DNA of 64,000 bases. It comes from Candidatus Anammoxibacter sp. GTDB lineage: Bacteria; Planctomycetota; Brocadiia; Brocadiales; Anammoxibacteraceae. The position numbers were made by a program, and so were the translations under genes. The notes beneath the pieces are model-generated. The model searched no databases and was not told where the DNA came from. It worked only from the letters and a program-made list of their open reading frames with translations. Shown in pieces: positions 17,881 to 28,889 of the stretch. Location: contig JAIQZO010000024.1 of the NCBI GenBank assembly GCA_021777055.1, forward strand, positions 463,625 to 527,624, read 5' to 3'. The number at the start of each line of letters is the position of its first letter. Positions within the stretch are counted from its first letter, which is position 1.

Positions 17881-20121
17881 TTAGATCTCAAGTTTAAAAC
17901 GATCAACCACCGTCTGTAACTCAGCTGACACCTTTGCAAGATCCAAAGCAGATACCTTAACCTGTTGCGCATTCTTACTACTCTCGGCGACAGCTTCATT
18001 TACTCCACTAATATTAGAGGAGACATCATTTGTGCCTGACGCAGCTTCACCGGCATTCTTTGCGACATCACTGGAACCGGTTGCAACCTCTGAAATGGAT
18101 GACGCAATGTCTCCAACTCCTGAACTTGCTTCAGCAACATTTGCAGATATATCATTTGCCGCATTTGTCTGTTCAGATACAGCACTATTAATTACTGACA
18201 CGGATTCATTTATTGATTTGACTATATCCGTTACATCACCTATTATCTTAACTGCGTCAGTGGTATTATGCTGGACACCGCCTATTTTATTGGCAATATC
18301 TTCCGCCGCCTGTGCACTCTGATTAGCTAGCTCTTTTATCTCGTTAGCAACAACAGCAAACCCTTTACCTGCTTCACCTGCCGATGCAGCCTCAATTGTT
18401 GCGTTAAGAGCAAGTAAGTTCGTCTGCTCCGCTATACGTTTTATAACAGCTGTAACATTCCCTATTTCGCCAGCCGCAGTTCCAAGCATATCCATAGTAT
18501 TTGTCGCTGTAACAGACATCTCTGCCGCATGGTTAGCTACGGTTGACGCCTCTTTTGAGTTATGGGCAACATCATTAATAGATGATGTCATCTCTTCTAC
18601 CGCAGAACTAACCATATTCATATTGCTGGAAAGCTCCTCTGAAGCCGACGATACGGTTGTTGCATTTACACTCATCTCTTCCGCCGCAGAAGCCATCATA
18701 TTAATGTTGCTTGACATCTCTTCAGTTGCGCTGGAAACGCCTGTAATCTGTGTTACTATCTTCTCCACTCCGCTTGCCATTTGGCTCGAAACAGTTGACA
18801 ACTCTTCAGACGCAGCAGACACAGTTTGAGCATTTACCTTAATACTAAGTAAGTCGGTCCTTAAATCTTTTACCATACTATTAAATGTGCCAGCCAGGAC
18901 ACCAAGTTCATCTCCGCTATTAATATCAACCTGTTTTGTATAATCACCACTTGCAACCCTTTTGATAGCCTCTACAACAAGGCTAATGGGTTTTGTAATT
19001 GACCTGGTCATATAGATGCCGATCAAAGTAGCAATAACAATACCTGCACCTAACAAAATCCATTCTATTAAAAATAGAGAACCAAAAGCACTACTAACAG
19101 CAAGTCTGTCATTTTCAATCAATTGTTTCTGATATGCAACTATATACTCCAACAGCTCTTTAATAGCAGATGCAGTGGGTGCCGCTTTTGTTCCAAGCCA
19201 CGTATTTGCAAGGTTCCATTCATTACCTCCTCTTATACGAAACATCTCTGCTGGAAAAGGGTTAAATGTTGTTCTTGCTATTTTAAACTTTTCAAAGGCA
19301 TCCATCTGCTGTGATGTCAAAAGGTTTTTATTATTTGTAAGATCATTAAAACGTTTGCTGTTTTTTTTCCACAATTTTTCAAACCCTATTCTGAACTTCT
19401 CGTCTCCTGAAAGCAAGTACGCACGTATATTTCCAACTCCCAGTCCAAGAGTTCCACGAACATCTGCCATCATACCGAGCAAGGACTTTCTCTCTGCAGT
19501 AGCTTCAAGATTTGCTTCCAAATCTATCATTTTAGTTATGTTTTCTGCCATTATAGCCACTTGAGGTGTCGCCTGTTCAAACAATATTTTAGAAGCGGGA
19601 GTATTATCTATAGTGTTGGCTATATCTTCTATCTCCTGTTGGTATCTTTCAAACAGTTTTATCTTTTCCCGAATAATCCCTAATTTCTCTACATTTGTGG
19701 GATTAGTCCATTCTGATGAGAATCTATCCATCTCCGCCACTGAGTTTTTTATCTCTTCGGACCAAGCCTTTACACGCTCATCCTTGAACTTATCTTTACC
19801 TAAAATAATCCATCCCCGTAAAGCCGCCAAGGAGTGGTTAACTCCATTAAGTGCCATTAAACTTGCATTAGCCGTTGGGACACGAATGGTTGTTAAACGT
19901 TCAACGGTTTCCACTGTCCCCATCGATTTAATCTTCCAAATTGTGGTACCAACTGCTCCAATTAGTAAAGCCGTAATAATTCCAAACGCCACTCCCATTT
20001 TTGTACCAATTTTCATAGAAAAAGCCCTTTCTCTGTTTCTTAACGAATATTCCCCATCTCGGCAATTATCTTCGTTTCTAATTGTTAATTGATTTTCATC
20101 GTTTTTATTATTTCCAATCAT
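17881..20121 (-). CDS. Methyl-accepting chemotaxis protein
   Basis: A 746-residue membrane chemoreceptor. A soluble N-terminal tail of 42 residues precedes the first membrane helix ([20 protein letters not shown]). Then come a periplasmic helical sensor domain of about 285 residues, a second membrane helix ([20 protein letters not shown]), a HAMP domain ([25 protein letters not shown] core) and a long coiled-coil signalling domain with the hairpin tip [20 protein letters not shown] and [18 protein letters not shown]. It would control CheA through CheW, both encoded downstream. The C-terminal half is rich in Ser-Ala repeats typical of methylation helices. No CheB or CheR is present here. Confidence 0.93.
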   Translation of the reverse strand: MIGNNKNDENQLTIRNEDNCRDGEYSLRNRERAFSMKIGTKMGVAFGIITALLIGAVGTTIWKIKSMGTVETVERLTTIRVPTANASLMALNGVNHSLAALRGWIILGKDKFKDERVKAWSEEIKNSVAEMDRFSSEWTNPTNVEKLGIIREKIKLFERYQQEIEDIANTIDNTPASKILFEQATPQVAIMAENITKMIDLEANLEATAERKSLLGMMADVRGTLGLGVGNIRAYLLSGDEKFRIGFEKLWKKNSKRFNDLTNNKNLLTSQQMDAFEKFKIARTTFNPFPAEMFRIRGGNEWNLANTWLGTKAAPTASAIKELLEYIVAYQKQLIENDRLAVSSAFGSLFLIEWILLGAGIVIATLIGIYMTRSITKPISLVVEAIKRVASGDYTKQVDINSGDELGVLAGTFNSMVKDLRTDLLSIKVNAQTVSAASEELSTVSSQMASGVEKIVTQITGVSSATEEMSSNINMMASAAEEMSVNATTVSSASEELSSNMNMVSSAVEEMTSSINDVAHNSKEASTVANHAAEMSVTATNTMDMLGTAAGEIGNVTAVIKRIAEQTNLLALNATIEAASAGEAGKGFAVVANEIKELANQSAQAAEDIANKIGGVQHNTTDAVKIIGDVTDIVKSINESVSVINSAVSEQTNAANDISANVAEASSGVGDIASSISEVATGSSDVAKNAGEAASGTNDVSSNISGVNEAVAESSKNAQQVKVSALDLAKVSAELQTVVDRFKLEI

Positions 20122-21734
20122 ATTATTCCCTTTGTATAAATTGAAAAATCAAAATTTCAAAGTTATCTTTTCTCAAATTTTTCAGTTGCCATCAAATATA
20201 ACGAGTCCGCACCGTGATTATGACCTTTAACACCACCAATCATATCGCTTGCAAAGAATCAACTGTAATTAAACAATATATTTATACATTCAAGAAGTTT
20301 ATATTTTAAGGTTAAGCAGTTTCATATCCTATTTCATCTTTAGTATCTACACTATTATCACTCCACAGGCACCGAACCATACATAGACCTATTCTTCATG
20401 TTCAAAAAAATAAAGATCAAGTTTTGCAAACATACTCCTTAACAGGCAAACGCTAAAAATAAATTGACATGATGTTTTGCCATCCTTAGAAATCCATATA
20501 ACAGAACCCCGCAGTTTCAGAGATGCACAAATTGCACGAATATGGTCGTATACTTTGGCATCAAAATGGAATCTTATCCACAACAATGTAAACTATTTTC
20601 CATATCCTTTACTATCGTCAAAATCAGAATTACTTTTAAAACAGGCTCAAATTTCACGACCGATCTTAAGGATTCTAATTCCAGGAGCATAAATATTTAA
20701 TATTCTATCACTTCCTTCTTCACTTCATTTTTTTTGCTCATTAACTGCATGCCCCAATTTTCATACCTGTGTGCAAAAAAGATCAAGCGGTTACCTGCAC
20801 ATTATTTACGACTACACTTTCCTAAGCAAATATATTTCATTCAAATAGTGATAAAAACGAAATACCTCCATTATAAATCCAAATTTCATATTTCTCTGTC
20901 TATGTTGTATTAGCTATAGCCATTCGATCTAGATTCTTTTTGTTAACAAATAGTACCTACTCAGGTGGATAGGCTGAAGGCTGAAGGTAAAGCTTAAAGG
21001 CAAAAATCCTGTGGCTTTTGCTTTTTAACATTAGCCTGTCAACCTAAAATGCTTAATGCTTTTACCTTCAGTCTTCAGCCTATCCACCTGAGTAGGTATA
21101 ACGGATAAGGCTTAAGAAATCATACCCGTCATTAGAACGATGACGCAGTACTAGCTCCAGTTAAACAATATACTTAAGTATATTAACCTGCCATAACAGA
21201 TATAAATCAATACAGCAAGTTGATTACAACCAGAATGTGCCTGCCAAGGTGCTAAAATAGCAAATGGAGTGTGTGTGGTGCAGGTTGGTATTAGAGGCCA
21301 TCTATAGAATATTAATCTCATCAATGGTGATTTAAACCAGTAAATACAAATTGACCGGACTAATAAAGAATGTAGATAACCGGAAAGCGGAAATAATATC
21401 CATATTTAACTCGTACAGATACTTGTTGATAGAGCTCAGGGGCTTCAAACACACAACAAACACGGCCACCGGTTTTAAACCCGATTTGCAGATCTGGAAA
21501 TTTACTATAAAATAGCATACCGGTAGCTGGGATAAGAGATTAATTAAATCTTATCCCTTTGTTATTTTATTAGTTATACTTAAATAGAGTGATTCTAAAT
21601 GTATTATAATTTGTTTTTGTTTCCGTATATTTAACCTTTAAACTGTGAACATAGGGCCATTAATTCGAAAAAATTTTTATTTTCAGTTGATTATAAATTT
21701 GGAAGATAAATTCACACGATTACTGTGTAAGAAT
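20122..21734. other. 1.6-kb intergenic region with mobile repeat copy
   Basis: No supported gene; the best frame is 65 residues with no homology signs. It contains the inverted-repeat element at 20954-21098 and a perfect 9-bp hairpin GGGATAAGA / TCTTATCCC at 21529-21557 followed by T-rich DNA, which could end transcription on the plus strand or downstream of cheW. Confidence 0.6.
20954..21098. repeat. GGCTGAAG inverted-repeat element, empty copy 1
   Basis: A 145-bp element opening with TACCTACTCAGGTGGATAGG and closing with its reverse complement, with GGCTGAAGGCTGAAGG and CTTCAGTCTTCAGCC continuing the arms inward. It encodes nothing. The same sequence, with flanks (20898-21142), is found inverted at 63265-63516. 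Confidence 0.9.
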
Positions 21735-22241
21735 CTAAAACTTTACCGCACTAATAAATTTATAAGCATCAAGAACAACCATGATATCGTTCTCCAATTT
21801 ACATACACCTTCAACCAGGTTAGCCCCCGCATCAGATAGGCTATCCGTATCACTTAAAGAAGAATCGTCAAACATACTTCTGGTTTCAACCTCATCCACA
21901 GAGACCCCAACAACATCACCTATCTTATCAACCAAAACCCCAAACGGCTCTGCTATTTGTGTCTTAAATATTAAAACAGAGCTTTGGTCTGAAAGCGCAC
22001 TGGCCTCAAAACCAAGAAGCAACCGAAGGTCAAGTACAAGGTGAATCTGCCCCCTGATATTAACATACCCTTTCACCTCTTTAGGCGCATGGAAAATAGT
22101 AGTAAACTCCAAAACACGATTTATCTCCTTTACGTGCAATATATCAACGCCAAATAGGCGATTTGCCAGCCAGAATGAACAATACTGCCTCTGTTCAAGT
22201 ACTTCAGATGCTTCAAAATTGTTTGATACTTCTGCCTGCAT
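21735..22241 (-). CDS. cheW: CheW-like chemotaxis coupling protein
   Basis: A 168-residue CheW that joins receptors to the CheA kinase. The domain starts at QYCSFWLANRLFGVDILHVKEI and includes VKGYVNIRGQIHLVLDLRLLLG, the conserved NxRG turn, and GVLVDKIGDVVGVSVDEVE. It lies 86 nt downstream of cheA on the same strand and upstream of the MCP, so the group is one chemotaxis-like signalling set. The 25 residues before the domain are divergent. Confidence 0.9.
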   Translation of the reverse strand: MQAEVSNNFEASEVLEQRQYCSFWLANRLFGVDILHVKEINRVLEFTTIFHAPKEVKGYVNIRGQIHLVLDLRLLLGFEASALSDQSSVLIFKTQIAEPFGVLVDKIGDVVGVSVDEVETRSMFDDSSLSDTDSLSDAGANLVEGVCKLENDIMVVLDAYKFISAVKF

Positions 22242-22327
22242 AACACTCCCCCCTATTAATAAATAACTATTCTTAAACTTTTATCTTATAAAACTCACAA
22301 ATCTATTCATTAAATCAAAACTTATTA

Positions 22328-25270
22328 TTAGTTAATACCTAGAATAGTGTTAACTGCATTCATAAAAGAGTCCCTGTTAAATTTTGTCTCATATCTATCA
22401 TATCCGGACTGTATCACCTTCTGACGATCGTCTTCAGAGTCTAGAGACGTAACTGCGATGGCGGGTATCTGATTGTTTCTATCACCATTTCTGACATTTC
22501 TCATAAATTCACGTCCGTCCATAACTGGCATCTCTATATCCGAGACAACAAGATCAAAATCGGACTTATTAAACAGTTCAAGACCTAACTCGCCATTTTC
22601 TGCCGTCATCACATCAAAGCCGTTTGTGGTTAAATACCCTTTTATCAACTGACGAAAGAACGGAGCATCCTCTAGTAACAGTATGTTCTTCTTCTTGTCA
22701 TCATCAACGGCATTCTTATCCTCTGTAAACCATTCGGGCATTGCTAACTCAGCCAGTCTATAAATATCTATAAAGAGAGTTATATGTTCATTAACAATAT
22801 CTGTTCCAAGGAGTCCGTCCTCTATGTAACTCTCATCATTCAGTTCCATACTCGTCTCTGCAATATCGCTAAGGCTTGAGATCAGAATACCAAACGGTTT
22901 TTTTATGTGTTTGGGAAGGAGCAGATACATTCTCTCCTTCTCCACCGGCGGAGAGACCATTAAGACCTTTTCCAATCTTAAAACCAGAGTGGAAACTCCA
23001 TCAATTGTGATAAAACCCTTTCCACCCACATCCTCAATATTCTTAGTCTCAATATATTCAATTCTTTTAATTAACGGCAAGGATACAGCAAACTGCTCTT
23101 TCTCTCCATACTGGAATAGAAGAACCGACTGTTTCTCTGATGACTCCGTATGATCTTCAACTACTTTGTCGGTTGCCAGACCATTTAAATCAACGCCTAC
23201 GTGCTTTGCTATACCATCAATATCAAGAATCAACGCCACCTTACCATCACCCATAACAGTTGCCCCGGAATAGCAGTTAAGTGGTTTCAGAACCGGGTGC
23301 ATAGGCTTAACAACAATCTCTTCCGTACCCAATACCTTGTCTACTATCAGCCCGAAACGCTTGGAACCAACTTTAAGTACGGTAAAGTTTAGAGACTGTG
23401 ATTTGGGTAATTGATCTTTCTTTCCATTATCAACACTTTCAGTTAATTCTGAATTAATTACTCCTTTACTTATGTCGTCCACACCTTCTTTCGCGTCTTC
23501 CACTTCTTCGTTTCCTTTATGACTGAGATTCATATTATGAAGCCTTGCCTCCTGCTCCTTTCTGTATTTTTCTGTAATTGAAGCCCGAACCTCATCTGTA
23601 AACGGTTCTTTTCTTTGCAGCAACTCCTCAAGGCGTACCATAGGTAAAAGAGTATCTCGTAAACGAAATACTTCATGTTTACCTGCTGACTCTATTTTTG
23701 TGTACACTTCATCATCATATAGGCTCATCAATTCAACAAGATTTACCTGCGGAATGGCATATCTGTACTCTCCGACAGAAACAATAAGACAGGGAATTAT
23801 AGCAAGGGTCAAAGGAAGCCGAAGATGCATAGTTGTCCCCTTACCCATAACAGATTCTATATCTACTGTTCCTCCAAGATTTTCAATGTTAGATTTCACC
23901 ACATCCATTCCAACGCCACGTCCCGACAGATCGCTTACTTTCTCCGCAGTTGAAAAGCCCGGCAGTAAAATAAGCGTCGTAAGCTCTTTATCACTCATTT
24001 GCGCCAATTCAGCTTCAGTCTTCAGATTCTTTTCCAGCACCTTTTTCTTTATAACTTCAACATTAATACCTTTACCATCATCCTCAATCTCTATATTTAT
24101 CTGACCACCCTCATGGAATGCTTTTAAAGCTATGTGACCAATTGGCGATTTGCCGTTTGATATTCGCTCTTCAGTTGACTCTATACCATGATCACAGCAG
24201 TTACGGATCAAGTGCGTAAGTGGATCTGTCAGCGATTCCAGTATTGTTTTATCCAGTTCAACTTCAGTTCCCGAGATATCAATCTCTATCTTTTTATTAA
24301 CCTTATTCCCCAGGTCGCGAACCACACGAGTGAATTTATTAAATACGTTACCTATTGGCTGCATCCTCGTGCGCATAATAGTTTCCTGCAAATCTGAAGT
24401 AACTAAATCTAGACGTTGCACAATAGATTTTGTAGAGGAATCAGACTTATCCGCATGAATAAGCTGTTGATTTCTAACTAGTACCAATTCACCAGCCAAC
24501 ATCATCAGTTTATCCAGGATTTCCACACTAAGCCTGATGGTACTACTGCTGCGATCCTTGGTTGGTGTTTTTGCAGTAACTGCTTTCTCCTGTTTTACAG
24601 GAAGTACCGATTCTTCAATTTTATTTATAGGAGCAGTCTCAGTTTGAGAGATGTCATCATCTTTCGTCACATTCTCATCTTTTTCAGCTTTCGTAACTTT
24701 TTTAGCTTTCGTAGCTTTCGTAACTTTTTTGGATTTAGCTGTTTTTGTAGCTTTTGTAGCCTTTGTAACCTTTGTAGCCTTTGCCCCCTTTGTCCCTTTT
24801 TTCACTTTCTTCTCTTCAACTTCTTTAGATTCTGAATCAACAGTAACACTAGCTTCTTTTTGTGGTTCGATTACTTTTCCATCATCAGAAAGCATATCAG
24901 AGAGTTTCCCGTGGATATCTGCAATATCCATCTCATTGCTGTCTTCAATGTTATCCAACATTGAAGACAGCATATCTACTCCTTCGAGAAGGGCACCCAC
25001 AACAATTGAGTCTGGTTGAATATCCTTGTCTCTAACCCTGGACAACAGTGTTTCCATAACATGCGATAACTCATGAATCCGGATTAATTCAAGGAAACCG
25101 GCACCTCCCTTGATTGTGTGAATAGCCCTAAAGACCTTATTTACAAGATCCATATCCGGATCTTCTTTCTGCTTCTCAAGAGCAAGAAAATCTTCCTCTA
25201 TAGTTTCAAGATGTTCCCTGGATTCAGACAAGAACTCGTCCACTATCTCTTTATCTAGTTCCATTCCCAT
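22328..25270 (-). CDS. cheA: Hybrid chemotaxis histidine kinase CheA with C-terminal receiver
   Basis: A 980-residue CheA. Order of domains: Hpt with phosphorylatable His51 (AIHTIKGGAGF); a Lys/Ala/Thr-rich linker at about 155-206 made of KATK and KVTK units; dimer domain (STIRLSVEILDKLMMLAGELV); ATPase (HLIRNCCDHGIES, DDGKGIN, GRGVGMDVVKSNI); a CheW-like domain interrupted by a long acidic insert; a second CheW-like domain (SVLLFQYGEKEQFAVSLPLI); and a receiver (ILLLEDAPFFRQLIKGYL, DLVVSDIEMPVMDG, AVTSLDSE). The receiver may act as a phosphate sink or output, as in FrzE or type IV pilus-type CheA proteins. With no flagellar genes here, control of pili or surface behaviour is possible. Confidence 0.94.
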   Translation of the reverse strand: MGMELDKEIVDEFLSESREHLETIEEDFLALEKQKEDPDMDLVNKVFRAIHTIKGGAGFLELIRIHELSHVMETLLSRVRDKDIQPDSIVVGALLEGVDMLSSMLDNIEDSNEMDIADIHGKLSDMLSDDGKVIEPQKEASVTVDSESKEVEEKKVKKGTKGAKATKVTKATKATKTAKSKKVTKATKAKKVTKAEKDENVTKDDDISQTETAPINKIEESVLPVKQEKAVTAKTPTKDRSSSTIRLSVEILDKLMMLAGELVLVRNQQLIHADKSDSSTKSIVQRLDLVTSDLQETIMRTRMQPIGNVFNKFTRVVRDLGNKVNKKIEIDISGTEVELDKTILESLTDPLTHLIRNCCDHGIESTEERISNGKSPIGHIALKAFHEGGQINIEIEDDGKGINVEVIKKKVLEKNLKTEAELAQMSDKELTTLILLPGFSTAEKVSDLSGRGVGMDVVKSNIENLGGTVDIESVMGKGTTMHLRLPLTLAIIPCLIVSVGEYRYAIPQVNLVELMSLYDDEVYTKIESAGKHEVFRLRDTLLPMVRLEELLQRKEPFTDEVRASITEKYRKEQEARLHNMNLSHKGNEEVEDAKEGVDDISKGVINSELTESVDNGKKDQLPKSQSLNFTVLKVGSKRFGLIVDKVLGTEEIVVKPMHPVLKPLNCYSGATVMGDGKVALILDIDGIAKHVGVDLNGLATDKVVEDHTESSEKQSVLLFQYGEKEQFAVSLPLIKRIEYIETKNIEDVGGKGFITIDGVSTLVLRLEKVLMVSPPVEKERMYLLLPKHIKKPFGILISSLSDIAETSMELNDESYIEDGLLGTDIVNEHITLFIDIYRLAELAMPEWFTEDKNAVDDDKKKNILLLEDAPFFRQLIKGYLTTNGFDVMTAENGELGLELFNKSDFDLVVSDIEMPVMDGREFMRNVRNGDRNNQIPAIAVTSLDSEDDRQKVIQSGYDRYETKFNRDSFMNAVNTILGIN

Positions 25271-25318
25271 ACAATTTCACTCCAGAAAATTGTTACGCTT
25301 ATAAGCAATATACTCTTT

Positions 25319-25375
25319 AAGTGAAAAGTGAAAAGTGAAGAGTTAAGCCACTTTTCACTTTTCACTTTTCACTTC
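25319..25375. repeat. GTGAAAA inverted repeat between response regulator and cheA
   Basis: The left arm AAGTGAAAAGTGAAAAGTG and the right arm (from 25350) are complementary over 19 bp and are themselves built of a 7-bp GTGAAAA unit. The repeat begins just past the stop of the REC-HD-GYP gene and ends about 50 nt before cheA. It may end or attenuate transcription between the two genes. Confidence 0.75.
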
Positions 25376-26434
25376 TCAATCTCCATACCTCTTTTTGATT
25401 TCCAATATTTTGTCAAATGTATCAAAAAAAGCATCCACCACCGTAGGATCAAAATGCTCTCCACACCCAGCCCTAATAATGGCACAAGCCTTTTCATTTG
25501 TAAACGGTTCCTTGTACGGCCTTTTTGTTGTCAAAGCATCAAAGACATCAGCAATTGCAACTATACGGCCTGAAAGTGGAATTTGATCACCCTTTACTTG
25601 TTTTGGGTACCCTGTTCCGCACCACTTTTCATGATGTGACAATACTATCTCCTCACCTTTACGGACAAAGGCAGAGTTTGATCCTTTTAGTATGCATGAA
25701 CCTATATTTACATGGTCCTGCATTTTGCGAAACTCCTCTTTAGTCAGTTTTCCTGGTTTCAGAAGTATATCATCGGGTATACCAATCTTACCGACATCGT
25801 GCATTGGTGCACCATATTGGATTGCTTCAACTTCATCACTGCATCTGCCTAGTTTCTCTGCAAGTAAAGCAGAGTAATGACTTACACGCAAAAGGTGTGA
25901 GCCTGTATCTTCATCCCTGTATTCGGCCGCACGGGACAATATATAAACTGTCTCAAACGATGCCGTTTTTGCATGTTCCAGGGCATCACGCACCTCTTCT
26001 GTCCGCTTAAAGACCGCAGATTCAAGTTTCTTCTGATAATCTCGCATATGATCATTATATGCTTTTACCTTTAAAAGAGACCGTACCCTTGCCCTCAGTT
26101 CCATAATGTCCATTGGCTTTGCGAGAAAATCATCCACACCCAACTCAAGGGCCTTTACTCTCATCTGTATCTCATATATTGCCGTAATCATTACAATCGG
26201 TATTATTCGCGTCTCTTCATTTTTCTTTAACTTCCGAAGGACCTCAAAGCCATCCATTTTTGGCATTGCAACATCAAGTAAAATAACATCTGGAGAATAT
26301 TCCAATGTCCTTTCAAGCGCTTCAACTCCATTCGCCGCATGTATCACATCGTAATTCAGCGGTAATAAAATATCGCTTATGACACTTCTAATTAACGTTT
26401 CATCATCAACAACCAAAATTTTTGGCCTTATCAT
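25376..26434 (-). CDS. Response regulator with HD-GYP output, probable c-di-GMP phosphodiesterase
   Basis: A 352-residue RpfG-type regulator. The receiver spans about 1-125 (ILVVDDETLIRSVISDIL, DVILLDVAMPKMDGFE with the phospho-Asp, DDFLAKPMDIMEL). A short coiled coil follows, then HD-GYP: VSHYSALLAEKLG, MHDVGKIGIPDDIL, MQDHVNIG, LSHHEKWCGTGYPKQV and IADVFDALTTKRPYKEPF. All metal-binding His and Asp residues visible in the family are kept. Phosphorylation, perhaps by the CheA encoded just downstream, would control c-di-GMP breakdown. The window thus holds two HD-GYP enzymes. Confidence 0.93.
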   Translation of the reverse strand: MIRPKILVVDDETLIRSVISDILLPLNYDVIHAANGVEALERTLEYSPDVILLDVAMPKMDGFEVLRKLKKNEETRIIPIVMITAIYEIQMRVKALELGVDDFLAKPMDIMELRARVRSLLKVKAYNDHMRDYQKKLESAVFKRTEEVRDALEHAKTASFETVYILSRAAEYRDEDTGSHLLRVSHYSALLAEKLGRCSDEVEAIQYGAPMHDVGKIGIPDDILLKPGKLTKEEFRKMQDHVNIGSCILKGSNSAFVRKGEEIVLSHHEKWCGTGYPKQVKGDQIPLSGRIVAIADVFDALTTKRPYKEPFTNEKACAIIRAGCGEHFDPTVVDAFFDTFDKILEIKKRYGD

Positions 26435-26957
26435 CTACATACCTCCCAAAAGAGCTGCTATTATGCTTCTTAACTATCTATCGGCAATTCCATAAAAAAA
26501 GTTAACCTTAAACAGCGCATGTTCAACCACATAGAAATTTGATATAAAGTAGCTCTAATTACCCCATAAATCTCAAAAAGCCTAAATACATAGTAAGACA
26601 AACACCTAATTGGATGAATATGTAAACTGTTCTCAAATCCGCATTTAAACAGCATCGAAACTGTTTTTAAAATATCACACGGCCTGTATCTAAAGTTTTG
26701 CCCTTGGCGGATTAATCAATTTTGCTATACTATATAGTATAAAATCCTTGGAAGAGCACATCTTACCAATTTGCGATACTATTGATTCGTGCTTCCGACA
26801 AACTTTTAACTTACAAATTAACAACAAATATATATTTACAATATTAATTATAATTCACCCGCCACTATTAAGATTATGATCATGGTAGTTTCTTTGTGTA
26901 TGAAAATACCGATACTATTAACTTAATGGTTATAACTATTTTTTTTAGAGAGGAAAA
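26435..26957. other. Intergenic region, divergent promoters expected
   Basis: It lies between two divergently read genes, so both promoters should be here. The sequence is AT-rich. A TATAGTATAAAAT tract near 26730 could be a -10 region for the plus-strand gene, but the assignment is weak. No gene or strong hairpin seen. Confidence 0.4.
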
Positions 26958-27881
26958 ATGAGAAATAGAGTACGTAAAACGTTTTTAATTATGGTCTTAT
27001 CAATGTTAACCATATCTTCTATTGCAGTAACAGCACAGGCAGGAGAGAAAAAGAAAACAAAAGAAACCGACATAGTAATAGAGATAAATGGCCAAAAGAT
27101 TACGCGCAAAGAGTTTGGTGAATTTCTGATCCAATCATACGGGGATGTAGCACTTGACTTTTTGGTAAAAAAGAAAGTAGTTGAACAAGAAGCAAGGAAG
27201 CACGATATTACGGTAACGGAAGAGGAGCAGAAGGAGAGGCTTGAAAGAAGTGCAGACGCGCAAATCCAGATGATGATGAAAAAGAGTGGATTAGAAAAGA
27301 AAGAGGACCTGGAACTGTTGCTTTTTAAAAAAGGCGTTACAATGGACAAAATGCGCAAAAACATAATCACATCACTTAAAAATCAGACAATCCTGGAACT
27401 GCTAGTGGAAAAGATCTTACTGGAAAACATAACATATACAGAAGATGAGCTAACTGCAGCTTACGATGATACATTTGGCCCAAAAATTTTTGCCAGGCAA
27501 ATAGTGTTAAAAACAAGAAAAAAAGCTGAAGAAGTGTTAACAAAACTAAAAGGTGGGGCTGATTTTGCCAAACTTGCAAAAAAAGATTCCATTGACAGAG
27601 CGTCGGCCAAGCGAGGGGGAGAAATGATGCCATTCAGTATATATACAACTTTGGGAAAATCTGTCAGTAAATTGAAGGAGAAACAGTATAGTGACATTAT
27701 TCAGACAGGTTATGGGTACCACGTTTTACAGTTGATAAAAAAAGTGCCAGGTAGTGATAAAAGTTTTGAAGAAGTCTTGGATAAGCTGGAAATAATTGTT
27801 AAGAGAGAAAAATTGAACCAACAGGTACAACCATGGTTAAAGGAACTTTTTGAGAAATCAAAGGTTGAAATATTACTGTAA
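26958..27881 (+). CDS. Periplasmic parvulin-type peptidyl-prolyl isomerase (SurA/PrsA-like)
   Basis: A 307-residue exported chaperone. A signal peptide (RKTFLIMVLSMLTISSIAVT, cleavage near AQA-G) precedes a SurA-like helical region (VVIEINGQKITRKEFGEFL-type start). The parvulin domain follows from about residue 175: KIFARQIVLKTRKKAEEVLT, GGADFAKLAKKDSID, AKRGGEMMPF and TGYGYHVLQLIKK. It would assist folding of exported proteins in the periplasm. It precedes the FAH-family gene by 36 nt on the same strand, with no obvious functional link. Confidence 0.9.
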   Translation: MRNRVRKTFLIMVLSMLTISSIAVTAQAGEKKKTKETDIVIEINGQKITRKEFGEFLIQSYGDVALDFLVKKKVVEQEARKHDITVTEEEQKERLERSADAQIQMMMKKSGLEKKEDLELLLFKKGVTMDKMRKNIITSLKNQTILELLVEKILLENITYTEDELTAAYDDTFGPKIFARQIVLKTRKKAEEVLTKLKGGADFAKLAKKDSIDRASAKRGGEMMPFSIYTTLGKSVSKLKEKQYSDIIQTGYGYHVLQLIKKVPGSDKSFEEVLDKLEIIVKREKLNQQVQPWLKELFEKSKVEILL

Positions 27882-27917
27882 ATATTTGTTATCAACTAAT
27901 TTTGTTGCAGGTGCAAA

Positions 27918-28817
27918 ATGAAGGTACTAATGTATTCTGTTTCAGGAAAAAAGTATATAGGGCTTTGTGTAAAAGAAGGCACTCTAAATTTTTCGCTTGC
28001 ATGGAAAATATACAGCGCTGAAAATCCCAACCACAGCCATATAGAACTCCTTTCAAACCTTGATTTACTTGAAGCCGGTCTTTTTTCCGGGAAACTATTT
28101 ACTGATGTGTACATGCACCTGAAGAAGCTCTCGCAACTTGAAAAATGTCTGGAGAAAAGGGAGTTCACTTTTGAACCACCAATTAGTGGATCAATAAAAA
28201 TATTGGCACTGGCCCGAAACTATAGGGCACATGCCAGAGAGTTAGGAAACGAACCAATTGAAGAACCCATAATATTTACAAAAACCTCAAATACAATACT
28301 ACCCCACAATGGAGACATCATCTACCCTGAAAAGATTACAAGGGTTGACCATGAAATAGAGCTTGGAGTTATTATTGGCAAAAAACTAAAGTATGCCGAT
28401 GAAGAAGACGCAAAAAAAGCAATAGCCGGGTATACTATAGTTAATGATGTTACCGCAAGAGATTTACAGAAAGCCGACATTTCAAAGCAGTGGCCATGGC
28501 TTAGATCAAAGAACTTTGACACATTTCTACCAATGGGTCCTTACATTGTACCAAAGGAATTTATCAAAGACCCGAACAATCTAAACCTGCAGCTTGATGT
28601 AAACGGGAAGAAAAGACAAATGGGCAACACATCCTGTATGATAAATAGCATACCAAGTGTTATTAGCTATATTTCAGGCTTTTTGTCATTGTCCCCGGGT
28701 GATGTTATTTGCACAGGAACACCGGAAGGGGTTGCACCTATAAAGGCAGGAGACACTATTAACGCGACAATTGACGAAATAGGAACGTTGTCAAATAGTG
28801 TTATCAGTGAAAAATAG
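27918..28817 (+). CDS. Fumarylacetoacetate hydrolase (FAH) family protein
   Basis: A 299-residue enzyme of the FAH superfamily, which cleaves or isomerises beta-diketo acids. The catalytic domain begins near residue 90: ILALARNYRAHARELGNE, EPIIFTKTSNTILPHNGDI, VDHEIELGVIIGKKL (metal-binding Glu), IVNDVTARDLQ, WLRSKNFDTFLPMGPYIV and DVICTGTPEGVAPIKAGD. Metal ligands expected for the family are visible. The first 90 residues are the usual small N-terminal domain. The substrate cannot be told; acylpyruvate or oxaloacetate tautomerase activity is common in this group. Confidence 0.9.
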   Translation: MKVLMYSVSGKKYIGLCVKEGTLNFSLAWKIYSAENPNHSHIELLSNLDLLEAGLFSGKLFTDVYMHLKKLSQLEKCLEKREFTFEPPISGSIKILALARNYRAHARELGNEPIEEPIIFTKTSNTILPHNGDIIYPEKITRVDHEIELGVIIGKKLKYADEEDAKKAIAGYTIVNDVTARDLQKADISKQWPWLRSKNFDTFLPMGPYIVPKEFIKDPNNLNLQLDVNGKKRQMGNTSCMINSIPSVISYISGFLSLSPGDVICTGTPEGVAPIKAGDTINATIDEIGTLSNSVISEK

Positions 28818-28889
28818 TTTCATACTGGCTAATATGTGAATGTAAATGCTATTCATATTGAAACACCTTAATCTTTAAATGGCCTATTT

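Noticed and set aside
20389..20586. 65-residue frame on the minus strand between MCP and CheW genes
   Set aside because: No ribosome site, no recognisable motif, and the region around it is decayed repeat-type DNA.
25319..25375. Short repeats considered as a CRISPR array
   Set aside because: The 7-bp units are contiguous and form inverted arms, without spacers of constant length; no cas genes are present.
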